Assembly (NCBI GenBank): GCA_964601515.1
Contig: CAZRNU010000169.1
Span: 1-6,044 of the forward strand
Reading direction: 5' to 3'
DNA from: PWND01 sp964601515
Lineage (GTDB): Bacteria > Bacteroidota > Bacteroidia > Bacteroidales > UBA7960
DNA: 6,044 nt
The position numbers and the translations under genes are program-made. Below are positions 1-6,044 of the stretch, piece by piece; the stretch's first letter is position 1; the number at the start of each line of letters is the position of its first letter. A model generated the notes under the pieces. That model did not search any database. It was not told the DNA's origin and was given only the letters and a program-made list of their open reading frames with translations.

Positions 1-676
1 CATTGCATACATATAGCAATCTTGCAATGACATTGTTTTCGATTATACCGGAAAATCCACTTAACAGGTATAGTGATCTGCTTGTTGAATAACTGCCAAT
101 ATTTTCTATAAAATTATTTTTTATTATGATGTTATTTGTTCCATACTCAATAGCTCTTATAGCGTCAGTATTAGTGTTGTTGTACGTATTTTGAATATAG
201 TTGTTTTGAATAATCACATTGGCAATGTCTGCCCCTAATCTGATTGTATTTGAAGCACTTCCTGCAACCCAATTTCCCATAATAATAATGTTGGATGCAT
301 TAACAATAATGTTATGAATTTTACAACCTTTAATAATTGAACCATTGCTTTCACTATTGAATGTGAATGTTCCAATTGTTGCAGAATTCAAGTCAGCCTG
401 AGTTTCCGGGTTTTCAGCAAGGAAAAAGCCGGGGCCAATAATTACCAACCTTTTAGTAAGGGTAATATTTCCGTGAGACCCTGAAGATGCTTCCAGATAA
501 ATTGTATCTCCGGGGTTTACCAATGGTGAAGAAATGGCATTTGCCAATGATGAAAAATCGGAGCTAACTCCTGCTCGATTATTAACTCTCCAAACTTTTG
601 CCTGTGTATTTAATGCAAACAAAAGCATAATAGCGATTAAAGAGATAAATGCTGAAGAATGAATTTTGTTTTTCAT
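1..676 (-). CDS. Secreted right-handed (parallel) beta-helix repeat protein, N-terminal part
   Basis: This open frame starts with ATG at 676 and runs leftwards off the window without a stop, giving 225 codons. Residues 1-26 look like a Sec signal peptide: a basic start (MKNK), a hydrophobic core around 9-21, and a cleavage site after TQA. Residues 28-65 (VWRVNN, then NPGDTIYLEA) resemble the lead-in strands of surface beta-helix proteins. From about residue 75 there are short repeats of hydrophobic-x-hydrophobic then N-N/G-x-hydrophobic, such as VIIQNNYIQN (154-163), NIIIKNNFIEN (182-192) and GIIENNVIA (210-218). These are typical of PbH1 coils. Family members are exported, often polysaccharide-active or adhesive, but no catalytic motif is visible in this part and substrate cannot be given. 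A C-terminal type IX secretion sorting domain is common in such Bacteroidota proteins but would lie outside the window. It follows nhaC by 27 bp on the same strand, and I see no clear promoter of its own. Coding status is very likely; function beyond the fold is unknown. Confidence 0.85.
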   Translation of the reverse strand, partial: MKNKIHSSAFISLIAIMLLFALNTQAKVWRVNNRAGVSSDFSSLANAISSPLVNPGDTIYLEASSGSHGNITLTKRLVIIGPGFFLAENPETQADLNSATIGTFTFNSESNGSIIKGCKIHNIIVNASNIIIMGNWVAGSASNTIRLGADIANVIIQNNYIQNTYNNTNTDAIRAIEYGTNNIIIKNNFIENIGSYSTSRSLYLLSGFSGIIENNVIARLLYVCN

Positions 677-703
677 GTTTGTTCGTTTTAATGATAAATA
701 GTT

Positions 704-2158
704 TTATTTGTTTTTTGAATCTTTTAGCTTCCTAATGCGAATATTGAAATATGCAAATATTATTGTCATAAACGGACTAATAATGTTAAAAAAGCAATAT
801 GGTAAAAAAGTTAATGTAGGAACCCCTAAAACAGTTGCCTGCGTCGCTCCGCAAGTATTCCATGGTACAAGCACAGATGTTACTGTTCCGCTGTCTTCTA
901 AAGTGCGACTTAGGTTTTCAGGAGCTAAGCCTCGGTCCTTATATGTTTCTGCAAACATTCTACCCGGAACAACAATACTTAAATACTGATCGCTAGCGGT
1001 GATATTGAAAAATACACATGTACCGGCGGTTGAAGCAATTAATGAGCCTGTATTATGTGCTAGTTTAATAACAGATTCAGTAATTCTGTGCAGTAATCCG
1101 CTACATTCCATTATACCTCCGAAAATCATAGCGCATATGATTAACCAAACGGTGTTTAACATTCCTCTCATTCCGCCTGTTGTAAGCAGGCTGTTAACCA
1201 TTTCATTATCTGTAGTAACACTAATCTCAGTGTACATAGATTTCATAATTGCTATGTATGAAGCAACATGAAATTTATTTTCCATTTCACTAACTTCATA
1301 TATTATGTGAGGTTGGAATATTAATGCAAACAGTGCACCCGCTAAAGTTCCAATTAACAAAGCAGGTAAAGCCGGTGTTTTTCGCACAATTAAGGTAATA
1401 ACTAAAACTGGCACAGCAAATAGCCATGGAGTAATATTGAATGTTCCTTTAATTGCGCTTAAAACAGGTTCCACATCATTTATCACTCCATCTTGCGACC
1501 TCGTAAATCCCAATATCAAAAATATGATTAATGTTATACTGATTGATGGTATTGTTGTAAGAGCCATATATCTGATATGCGTAAAAATATCAGTGCCTGC
1601 CATTGCAGGTGCAAGATTGGTTGTGTCTGAAAGAGGCGACATCTTATCTCCAAAATAGGCTCCTGAAATAATAGCTCCACCAATTAATCCATCCGGCAAT
1701 CCAAGTGTTCTTCCTATTCCCAATAATGCAACCCCAAGTGTAGCAACTGTTGACCAACTGCTTCCAGTGGCTAAGGATACAATTGCACTTACAACACAAG
1801 CTGCAACAAGAAATATTGTTGGATTTAATATTTGTAACCCATAGTAAATCATTGATGGAACAATTCCACTTAACAGCCAAGTACCGGCAAGAGAGCCGAT
1901 TAATAACAATATTAATATTGCAGACATTGCAGAACCAATGCTTTTAACAATTCCCCTAAGTAAATGATCCCATTTATATCCGTGAAAAAATGCAACAATG
2001 CCTGCGACTGCTGCTGCCAATATCAAAACTATCTGGTTTGACCCTGATAATGAATCATCTTTAAAAATAAAAACATTAATTGAAATTAAAGCAGTAAGAA
2101 ACATTACCGGCAGCATGGCCATTAATAAGCTGGGTTTCTTCTTCTCGAAATTTACCAT
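704..2158 (-). CDS. nhaC: Na+/H+ antiporter, NhaC family
   Basis: This 484-residue integral membrane protein matches the NhaC family of sodium/proton antiporters. These sit in the inner membrane, use the proton gradient to expel Na+, and help pH and salt homeostasis; some relatives instead exchange organic acids such as malate and lactate. Visible landmarks are hydrophobic segments at about 11-32, 42-60, 74-110, 113-149, 157-170, 199-218, 244-257, 262-281, 335-352, 371-386 and 445-472. Family signatures are GSSWST (132-137), the GDKMSPLSDTTN stretch (170-181), TASDQYLS (387-394) and the LEDSGTVTSVLVPWNTCGA stretch (420-438). These polar, charged membrane motifs are where family members bind the cation. 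Length is close to the roughly 460-480 residues usual for the family. The ATG at 2158 precedes the first membrane segment by about ten basic residues, a normal N terminus, and there is no Shine-Dalgarno. It lies 73 bp after the dus-like gene and 27 bp before the beta-helix gene. Family assignment is firm; the exact substrate is inferred. Confidence 0.93.
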   Translation of the reverse strand: MVNFEKKKPSLLMAMLPVMFLTALISINVFIFKDDSLSGSNQIVLILAAAVAGIVAFFHGYKWDHLLRGIVKSIGSAMSAILILLLIGSLAGTWLLSGIVPSMIYYGLQILNPTIFLVAACVVSAIVSLATGSSWSTVATLGVALLGIGRTLGLPDGLIGGAIISGAYFGDKMSPLSDTTNLAPAMAGTDIFTHIRYMALTTIPSISITLIIFLILGFTRSQDGVINDVEPVLSAIKGTFNITPWLFAVPVLVITLIVRKTPALPALLIGTLAGALFALIFQPHIIYEVSEMENKFHVASYIAIMKSMYTEISVTTDNEMVNSLLTTGGMRGMLNTVWLIICAMIFGGIMECSGLLHRITESVIKLAHNTGSLIASTAGTCVFFNITASDQYLSIVVPGRMFAETYKDRGLAPENLSRTLEDSGTVTSVLVPWNTCGATQATVLGVPTLTFLPYCFFNIISPFMTIIFAYFNIRIRKLKDSKNK

Positions 2159-2231
2159 AAGTGAATTTTTAAGTAAAGTAAATTGTTTTTTTTGTAATAG
2201 GCAATTATTTCAACATCAAACTTTTGTCGAA

Positions 2232-3227
2232 TTAGAATGCCTTTTTTAAATAGATTGATTGCTGGTTGTCATCAGAGAATTGATTTTCTAGCGCACTGCG
2301 TATAGCAGCATTATATTCTCCAGTGTTTTTAGATATTTTGATTTTAATAAAGACTTCTATACCATTCTCGAAAATGCCCGACATGTATCCCCAAATTGAT
2401 TTCAATCTGCTTAATATCCTAGTCTCATTTTTTATATACTTGCTGTAATTTTGAAGCAACTCATTATTAAACTGATCTAACAAGTTAACTTTTTCAGCAT
2501 AATCAAAATTGGCACCCTTTAATGATTGTGGTAAAAATGGGTTCATGAGTGCGCCCCGCCCAATCATCCATTCACTCTGGTTTGGAAGAATGTTTTTTGT
2601 CTTGTTGTAATGCGAAATGTTATAAATATCTCCGTTATAAATCAGTTTATGTTTTGATGCTGATATACATTCTTTGAATTTTTCAGGATAAGCATCCCCA
2701 TTATAAAACTGCTTTCCTGTTCTTGCGTGAATTATTATATGCTCTAAAGGATATTGATTTGTTATTTCAAGAATCTTAAATATTTCATCCGAAGTGTGGT
2801 ATCCCAACCTAGTTTTTATTGACATTTTCCCGGGCATATCAGTAAATATCTCATCCAATAGTTTATGAAGTTCATCCGGATAAGGAAGTATGCCGCAGCC
2901 TCTCTTTTTGTTTGCTATTTGTTTAAATGGGCAGCCAAGGTTCCAATTAAAGTGATTATATCCAATATCTCTTATGGTTTTTCCAAAAAGCTTTATTTCA
3001 TCGGCATTTATACTTAAAATCTGAGGAATAGTTTTTATAGGGTTGTTTGAAATGGGAGTAATGTCTGTAAGCTTTGAGGGGTTGATAATCTTGGTGCCTG
3101 AGCCGGAAATAAATGGCGCATACATTTCATCAAATCCTCCAAAATGCTTAGCAAATGCATTACGGTATGCTTTGTCGGTTATTCCGTGAAATGGAGCAAA
3201 AAGAAGTTTGATTTTGTTGTTATGCAT
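2232..3227 (-). CDS. dus: tRNA-dihydrouridine synthase family protein
   Basis: This 331-residue protein is a flavin-dependent TIM-barrel enzyme of the Dus family, which reduces specific uridines in tRNA to dihydrouridine using FMN and NAD(P)H. Visible signatures are LLFAPFHGITD (8-18, FMN-binding first strand), NLGCP (96-100) with the likely catalytic Cys99, RGCGIL (109-114), MSIKTRLG (135-142), IIIHART (164-170, phosphate/flavin contact), IYNGDI (196-201) and MIGRGALMNP (221-230). Residues from about 245 onwards form the helical C-terminal domain that binds tRNA. Length fits the family's 310-350. The GCPF variant of the active-site motif and the RGCGIL segment recall the Bacteroidota branch rather than E. 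coli DusA, DusB or DusC, so which uridine is modified cannot be read from the sequence. The lysine that usually lies three residues after GCP is one position earlier here (K102), or replaced. ATG at 3227 fits the family N terminus. It is the first gene of the leftward block and divergent from the permease. Confidence 0.88.
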   Translation of the reverse strand: MHNNKIKLLFAPFHGITDKAYRNAFAKHFGGFDEMYAPFISGSGTKIINPSKLTDITPISNNPIKTIPQILSINADEIKLFGKTIRDIGYNHFNWNLGCPFKQIANKKRGCGILPYPDELHKLLDEIFTDMPGKMSIKTRLGYHTSDEIFKILEITNQYPLEHIIIHARTGKQFYNGDAYPEKFKECISASKHKLIYNGDIYNISHYNKTKNILPNQSEWMIGRGALMNPFLPQSLKGANFDYAEKVNLLDQFNNELLQNYSKYIKNETRILSRLKSIWGYMSGIFENGIEVFIKIKISKNTGEYNAAIRSALENQFSDDNQQSIYLKKAF

Positions 3228-3242
3228 AGTCAGAATTTACTG

Positions 3243-3250
3243 CAAAGTTG
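3243..3250 (-). promoter_or_regulatory. Weak -7-like element upstream of the dus-like gene
   Basis: Read on the minus strand this is CAACTTTG, which matches the Bacteroidota -7 consensus TAnnTTTG except for the first base. It lies 15 bp before the ATG at 3227. I see no TTTG at a suitable distance upstream (the nearest, at about 3292-3289, is too far), so this is a tentative call. Confidence 0.25.
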
Positions 3251-3310
3251 ATGATTTTTTGGAGATTTCATAAATCTTATTAATCTTACAAAAGCTACAA
3301 ATCATTTTTA

Positions 3311-3318
3311 TAATTTTG
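3311..3318 (+). promoter_or_regulatory. Bacteroidota-type -7 promoter element for the AEC permease
   Basis: TAATTTTG is a full match to the Bacteroidota primary sigma factor -7 consensus TAnnTTTG. Exactly 20 bases separate it from the TTG start at 3339, the same spacing and the same octamer as before prfA. A clear -33 TTTG is not seen; TTACA at 3286-3290 is a poor substitute. Transcription would begin near 3324-3327, giving a very short leader. Confidence 0.5.
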
Positions 3319-3338
3319 GAGTCTTAAAACTTATCTGA

Positions 3339-4301
3339 TTGGAAGGAACTGGGATAATAATAAATCAAATACTGATTCTGGGTATTGTTAGTGTTATTGG
3401 TGTGATTGCTGCCAAGATTGGAGTTATTTCAGAAGGACTGAGAGATGGGATTGCCAAGCTGGTATTCAATATCACTTTGCCTCTTAATATATTCACATCC
3501 TTTACTGCAATGCAGGCTAGTGGTGAATTGCTCAGAAATGCTTCAATGGTTATTCTGTATGCCTATCTCGCCTTCTTTTTGCTATTTTTAATTGGGCGAT
3601 TGTCGTCTGTTTTGTTTAAAATGGATAATAAAACAGGTACAATACATGTTCTTCACACTGTTTTTGGTAATCATGGGTTTCTGGGCTTTCCATTATTAAG
3701 CGCATTGTTCCCCGACGGGCAAGGTATTTTTTATGCAAGTTTTGTTTTTGTGGCGTCTAGTTCTATTTTGTGGACTTTCGGAGTTTATTTGCTAAATTCA
3801 GGGAAAAAAATCTCTTTTAAAGAAAGAATGTTTCAGTTGTTTAACCCTAATACTATAGCATTTATTGTGGGAATAACATTTATGCTTTTTGAAATCAGAC
3901 TTCCATATCTACTGCAAAGCTCATTAGGAGGACTGGGGAAAACAACCAACTATCTTGCAATGCTATATATAGGCGCTCTTTTGGCAAAAGCTAACTTCAA
4001 AAGTATTTTAAATCATAAGCATGTTTTTATGCTTGCATTTAATAAACTGCTGCTAGTACCGGTTATTTTAATTTTTATGATTGCTTTTTTTAATGCTTTA
4101 TTGCCCTTTGATATAAGTCATGTTGCAAAGTCTGTTGTTATTCTTCAAGCCGGAATGCCTTGTATGGCAATAATTGTTATTCTGGCAAAAAAGTATAACT
4201 CCGACGATATGTTGGCCACTGAAAATGTTTTTGTAACTACAGTCCTTAGTATTGCAACTTTACCATTTTTATATTTTCTTATAAGCTTACTAAGTACTTA
4301 G
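3339..4301 (+). CDS. AEC (auxin efflux carrier-like) family permease
   Basis: This 320-residue membrane protein belongs to the AEC family of the BART superfamily. Bacterial members are mostly carriers for small organic acids such as malate or malonate, and the plant-derived name does not imply auxin. About ten hydrophobic segments are visible, near 7-25, 36-55, 67-88, 103-122, 128-152, 168-187, 202-217, 228-251, 262-282 and 295-318, split by a basic loop around 155-165. Family motifs are NITLP (44-48) followed by IFTSF, FGNHGFLGFP (109-118), FNPNTIAFIVG (168-178) and LQAGMPCMA (269-277). The conserved Asn, Gly and Pro residues are those expected in the two broken transport helices. The start is unusual: an in-frame TGA (3336-3338) directly precedes TTG at 3339, and no ATG lies early enough to keep the first membrane segment, so TTG is used here. 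It is alone in its transcription unit, with its own -7 element and a probable terminator overlapping its stop codon TAG. Substrate is unknown. Confidence 0.9.
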   Translation: MEGTGIIINQILILGIVSVIGVIAAKIGVISEGLRDGIAKLVFNITLPLNIFTSFTAMQASGELLRNASMVILYAYLAFFLLFLIGRLSSVLFKMDNKTGTIHVLHTVFGNHGFLGFPLLSALFPDGQGIFYASFVFVASSSILWTFGVYLLNSGKKISFKERMFQLFNPNTIAFIVGITFMLFEIRLPYLLQSSLGGLGKTTNYLAMLYIGALLAKANFKSILNHKHVFMLAFNKLLLVPVILIFMIAFFNALLPFDISHVAKSVVILQAGMPCMAIIVILAKKYNSDDMLATENVFVTTVLSIATLPFLYFLISLLST

Positions 4302-4322
4302 TTTTTTCGTACTTAGTTTTTT
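4289..4322 (+). terminator. Possible intrinsic terminator after the AEC permease gene
   Basis: ACTAAGTAC (4289-4297) is a perfect 9-bp inverted match to GTACTTAGT (4309-4317), leaving an 11-nt loop, and is followed by five Ts (4318-4322). The stem overlaps the last codons and TAG stop of the permease gene. An alternative shorter fold comes from the 14-bp palindrome ACTAAGTACTTAGT (4289-4302), also followed by a T run (4303-4307). The stem is AT-rich (three G/C pairs), so strength is doubtful. Confidence 0.5.
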
Positions 4323-4326
4323 CGTA
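4294..4326 (+). repeat. 15-bp tandem direct repeat, 2.2 copies, across the permease stop codon
   Basis: The unit GTACTTAGTTTTTTC occurs at 4294-4308 and again, identically, at 4309-4323, followed by a third partial copy, GTA (4324-4326). The first copy contains the permease stop TAG (4299-4301). Because 15 is a multiple of three, the second copy provides another in-frame TAG (4314-4316). The duplication creates the long hairpin and abuts the prfA -7 element. Confidence 0.95.
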
Positions 4327-4332
4327 ATTTTG
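4325..4332 (+). promoter_or_regulatory. Bacteroidota-type -7 promoter element for prfA-pyrF
   Basis: TAATTTTG, followed by C, is a full match to TAnnTTTG and lies exactly 20 bases before the prfA ATG at 4353. The expected -33 position falls in the T-run of the tandem repeat (about 4301-4307), where no proper TTTG is seen. The leader would be about 12-16 nt (AT-rich, no Shine-Dalgarno), as is common in this phylum. Confidence 0.6.
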
Positions 4333-4352
4333 CACACCCAAATAAATTAATT

Positions 4353-5426
4353 ATGTTGTTAGAGAAATTAGAAGCCATTAATAAAAGGTATCTGGAAGTA
4401 GAACGTCTTTTGTCAGAACCTGACTTGATGAGTGACATGAAAAGATACGTTCAGCTAAACAAGGAGTATAAAGACCTTGAAGACATAGCTGCATTATACA
4501 AAGAATATAAAAACGTTATTGAGAATATTGCTTCAGCCAAGGATATTATAGCAAAAGAAAAAGATGAAGAGTTTCGTGAAATGGCCAAGGAAGAACTTGA
4601 TACATTATTAGAGAAAAGAGAAGAGCTGGAAGAAAAGATTAAAATAGAATTACTACCTAACGACCCTCAGGATTCTAAAAATGCAATTGTTGAGATTAGA
4701 GCCGGAACGGGAGGCGATGAAGCAGCAATATTTGCAGGCGATCTTTTCCGAATGTATATGAAATATTGCGAAAATAAGGGTTGGAAGACTGAAATTGTTG
4801 ATGTTAATGAAGGTACTTCGGGTGGTTATAAGGAAGTAATTTTTAATGTTACAGGCAAAGGGGTTTATGGATTGATGAAATATGAATCCGGTGTACATAG
4901 GGTACAAAGAGTTCCTCAAACCGAAACTCAAGGAAGGGTTCATACTTCTGCAGCAACCGTTGCAGTGCTGCCTGAAGCTGATGAGTTTGATGTTGAACTT
5001 AAAATTAGTGATGTAAGAAAGGATACATACTGCTCCAGTGGCCCGGGCGGACAATCTGTTAATACAACTTATTCTGCGGTTCGTTTAACTCACGAACCAA
5101 CGGGTATAGTTGTTACTTGCCAAGATCAAAAATCTCAAATTAAAAACTACGAACAAGCACTTAAAGTTCTTCGCACCAGATTGTTTGATGTTGAACATAA
5201 GAAATATCTTGATGAAATTGCAACTCAAAGGAAAACTATGGTTTCTACAGGCGATCGTTCCGCAAAGATTAGAACTTATAACTACCCGCAAGGCCGTATG
5301 ACCGACCATAGAATTAACCTTACTATGTATAATCTTGGCCCTATTATGGACGGAGAAATTGATAATATAATTGAAGCACTTCAAGTTGCTGAAAATGCTG
5401 AGAAACTCAAAGAGGGCGTTTCATAA
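4353..5426 (+). CDS. prfA: Peptide chain release factor 1 (RF1)
   Basis: RF1 reads UAA and UAG stop codons in the ribosomal A site and triggers hydrolysis of the peptidyl-tRNA ester in the cytoplasm. The 357-residue length is standard. Residues 1-100 are the charged, helical domain 1, with coiled-coil-like Glu/Lys-rich stretches. IRAGTGGDEAAIFAGDL (115-131) is the conserved family block. The stop-codon-reading tripeptide is PQT (188-190), the P-x-T form of RF1 as opposed to SPF of RF2. The catalytic GGQ is at 232-234 in SSGPGGQSVNTT; Gln234 is the residue normally methylated by PrmC. RSAKIRTYNYPQGRMTDHR (302-320) is the C-terminal signature shared by class I factors. No internal stop or programmed frameshift is seen, unlike the prfB gene of many bacteria. 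The ATG at 4353 gives the usual N terminus. pyrF follows 8 bp after the TAA stop, so the two are probably one operon. Identification is essentially certain. Confidence 0.98.
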   Translation: MLLEKLEAINKRYLEVERLLSEPDLMSDMKRYVQLNKEYKDLEDIAALYKEYKNVIENIASAKDIIAKEKDEEFREMAKEELDTLLEKREELEEKIKIELLPNDPQDSKNAIVEIRAGTGGDEAAIFAGDLFRMYMKYCENKGWKTEIVDVNEGTSGGYKEVIFNVTGKGVYGLMKYESGVHRVQRVPQTETQGRVHTSAATVAVLPEADEFDVELKISDVRKDTYCSSGPGGQSVNTTYSAVRLTHEPTGIVVTCQDQKSQIKNYEQALKVLRTRLFDVEHKKYLDEIATQRKTMVSTGDRSAKIRTYNYPQGRMTDHRINLTMYNLGPIMDGEIDNIIEALQVAENAEKLKEGVS

Positions 5427-5434
5427 TTTTTATA

Positions 5435-6044
5435 ATGGAAAGACAACAGCTTGTTAAAGCAATATTTGAAAAAAAATCATTCCTATGTGTTGGGTTGGAT
5501 TCAGACATAGATAAAATCCCTGCTTTTCTTAAGTCTGAAAAAGATCCGATTTTTTCTTTCAATAAAGAAATAATTGACGCAACCATAGATTATGCGGTTG
5601 CATATAAACCAAATATGGCATTTTACGAGTCATTAGGAAGCAAAGGTTGGGCTAGTTTAGAAAAAACAATGGATTATCTTAAGTCTAAGTCATCTGATAT
5701 TTTCACTATTGCTGATGCTAAAAGAGGAGACATTGGCAATACTGCTGAGATGTACGCTAAAGCCTTTTTTGATAATCTTGGTTTTGATTCTGTTACCATT
5801 AATCCATATATGGGTGCTGATTCTATAACTCCATATCTAAACAGAAAAGGTAAATGGGCAATTATACTTGGAATTACTTCAAACAAAGGCGCTGAGGATT
5901 TTCAATTCCTTGATATAAATCAAGGATTGGGGAAAAAGTTATATTCAACAGTTATCGATAAGGCTATGAGTCTTGGAAATGATGAAAATATCATGTTTGT
6001 TGCCGGTGCTGCTCCATCTAAATTACTTTTAACTCCGAGGGAAA
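5435..6044 (+). CDS. pyrF: Orotidine 5'-phosphate decarboxylase, type 2 (partial, C terminus cut)
   Basis: This frame begins with ATG at 5435, 8 bp after prfA, and runs off the right edge after 203 codons. PyrF decarboxylates OMP to UMP, the last step of de novo pyrimidine synthesis, in the cytoplasm. Visible markers are VGLDSD (19-24, substrate-binding Asp), AYKPN (56-60, with the conserved Lys58) and the active-site block DAKRGDIGNTA (94-104), whose Asp94, Lys96 and Asp99 belong to the charged catalytic network. TINPYMGADS (121-130) is typical of the type-2 (long, about 270-280 residue) subfamily found in Bacteroidota, actinobacteria and others. About 70 residues, including the PGVGAQGG phosphate-binding loop and final Arg, lie beyond the window. 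The segment FVAGAAPSK (188-196) corresponds to the usual VGAT strand, with Ala for Thr. Earlier alternative starts are not available in the short gap. It is likely co-transcribed with prfA from the promoter near 4325. Confidence 0.95.
   Translation, partial: MERQQLVKAIFEKKSFLCVGLDSDIDKIPAFLKSEKDPIFSFNKEIIDATIDYAVAYKPNMAFYESLGSKGWASLEKTMDYLKSKSSDIFTIADAKRGDIGNTAEMYAKAFFDNLGFDSVTINPYMGADSITPYLNRKGKWAIILGITSNKGAEDFQFLDINQGLGKKLYSTVIDKAMSLGNDENIMFVAGAAPSKLLLTPRE

Noticed and set aside
674..709. The beta-helix gene is in the same reading frame as nhaC, with nine codons between the nhaC TAA and its ATG, suggesting a split fusion
   Set aside because: The frame match has a one-in-three chance, nhaC has its normal full length, and the second gene has its own start and a good signal peptide. 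There is no evidence for read-through.
708..1658. Several 70-93-codon open frames on the plus strand opposite nhaC
   Set aside because: All are antisense to conserved nhaC motifs and have no plausible start context or family resemblance.
2159..2200. Possible nhaC promoter (TACTTTAC on the minus strand)
   Set aside because: It fits TAnnTTTG only in part (last two bases wrong), and nhaC may be read from the upstream dus-like gene.
2181..2215. Small inverted repeat AATTG...CAATT with a T-run between the dus-like and nhaC genes, as a possible terminator
   Set aside because: The arms are only five AT-rich bases, the T-run is in the loop rather than after the stem, and no convincing hairpin can be drawn.
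4653..5384. Long open frames on the minus strand opposite prfA (133 and 99 codons)
   Set aside because: They lie wholly inside the confidently identified prfA gene, show no recognisable protein features, and are best explained as shadows of its codon use.
4353..5426. Possible programmed frameshift or stop-codon autoregulation in the release factor gene
   Set aside because: The frame is intact from start to stop, and the PQT tripeptide marks it as RF1, not RF2, whose gene carries the known frameshift.

Overview
The window is AT-rich chromosomal DNA, most likely from a member of the Bacteroidota (Bacteroidetes). The signs are: Shine-Dalgarno sequences are absent in front of the confident start codons; an identical copy of the Bacteroidota -7 promoter element (TAnnTTTG, here TAATTTTG) sits before each of two genes; prfA is followed 8 bp later by a type-2 pyrF; RF1 carries a PQT tripeptide; and there is a secreted parallel beta-helix protein with a Sec signal peptide. 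I cannot place the organism below phylum with confidence.

The left part (1-3227) is transcribed leftwards. In transcription order it holds a tRNA-dihydrouridine synthase homologue (3227-2232), an NhaC-type Na+/H+ antiporter (2158-704), and the N-terminal 225 codons of an exported right-handed beta-helix protein (676 to the left edge, cut by the window). The gaps are 73 and 27 bp, so the three could be co-transcribed, although they have no evident functional link.

A 111-bp divergent intergenic region (3228-3338) separates this block from rightward genes. First comes an AEC-family (auxin efflux carrier-like) permease (3339-4301), whose only credible annotated start is TTG. Then come prfA (peptide chain release factor 1, 4353-5426) and pyrF (orotidine 5'-phosphate decarboxylase, type 2, 5435 to the right edge, cut by the window). 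prfA and pyrF look like a tight operon.

The most structured non-coding piece is the 51-bp gap before prfA together with the end of the permease gene. A 15-bp unit is repeated in tandem across the permease stop codon. With the flanking sequence it forms a 9-bp perfect hairpin followed by five Ts, and it runs straight into the -7 element of the presumed prfA promoter. No gene-free stretch exceeds 111 bp. I see no RNA genes, mobile elements or CRISPR arrays. The genes are mostly ordinary housekeeping and transport genes, and I do not see a novel multi-gene system here.
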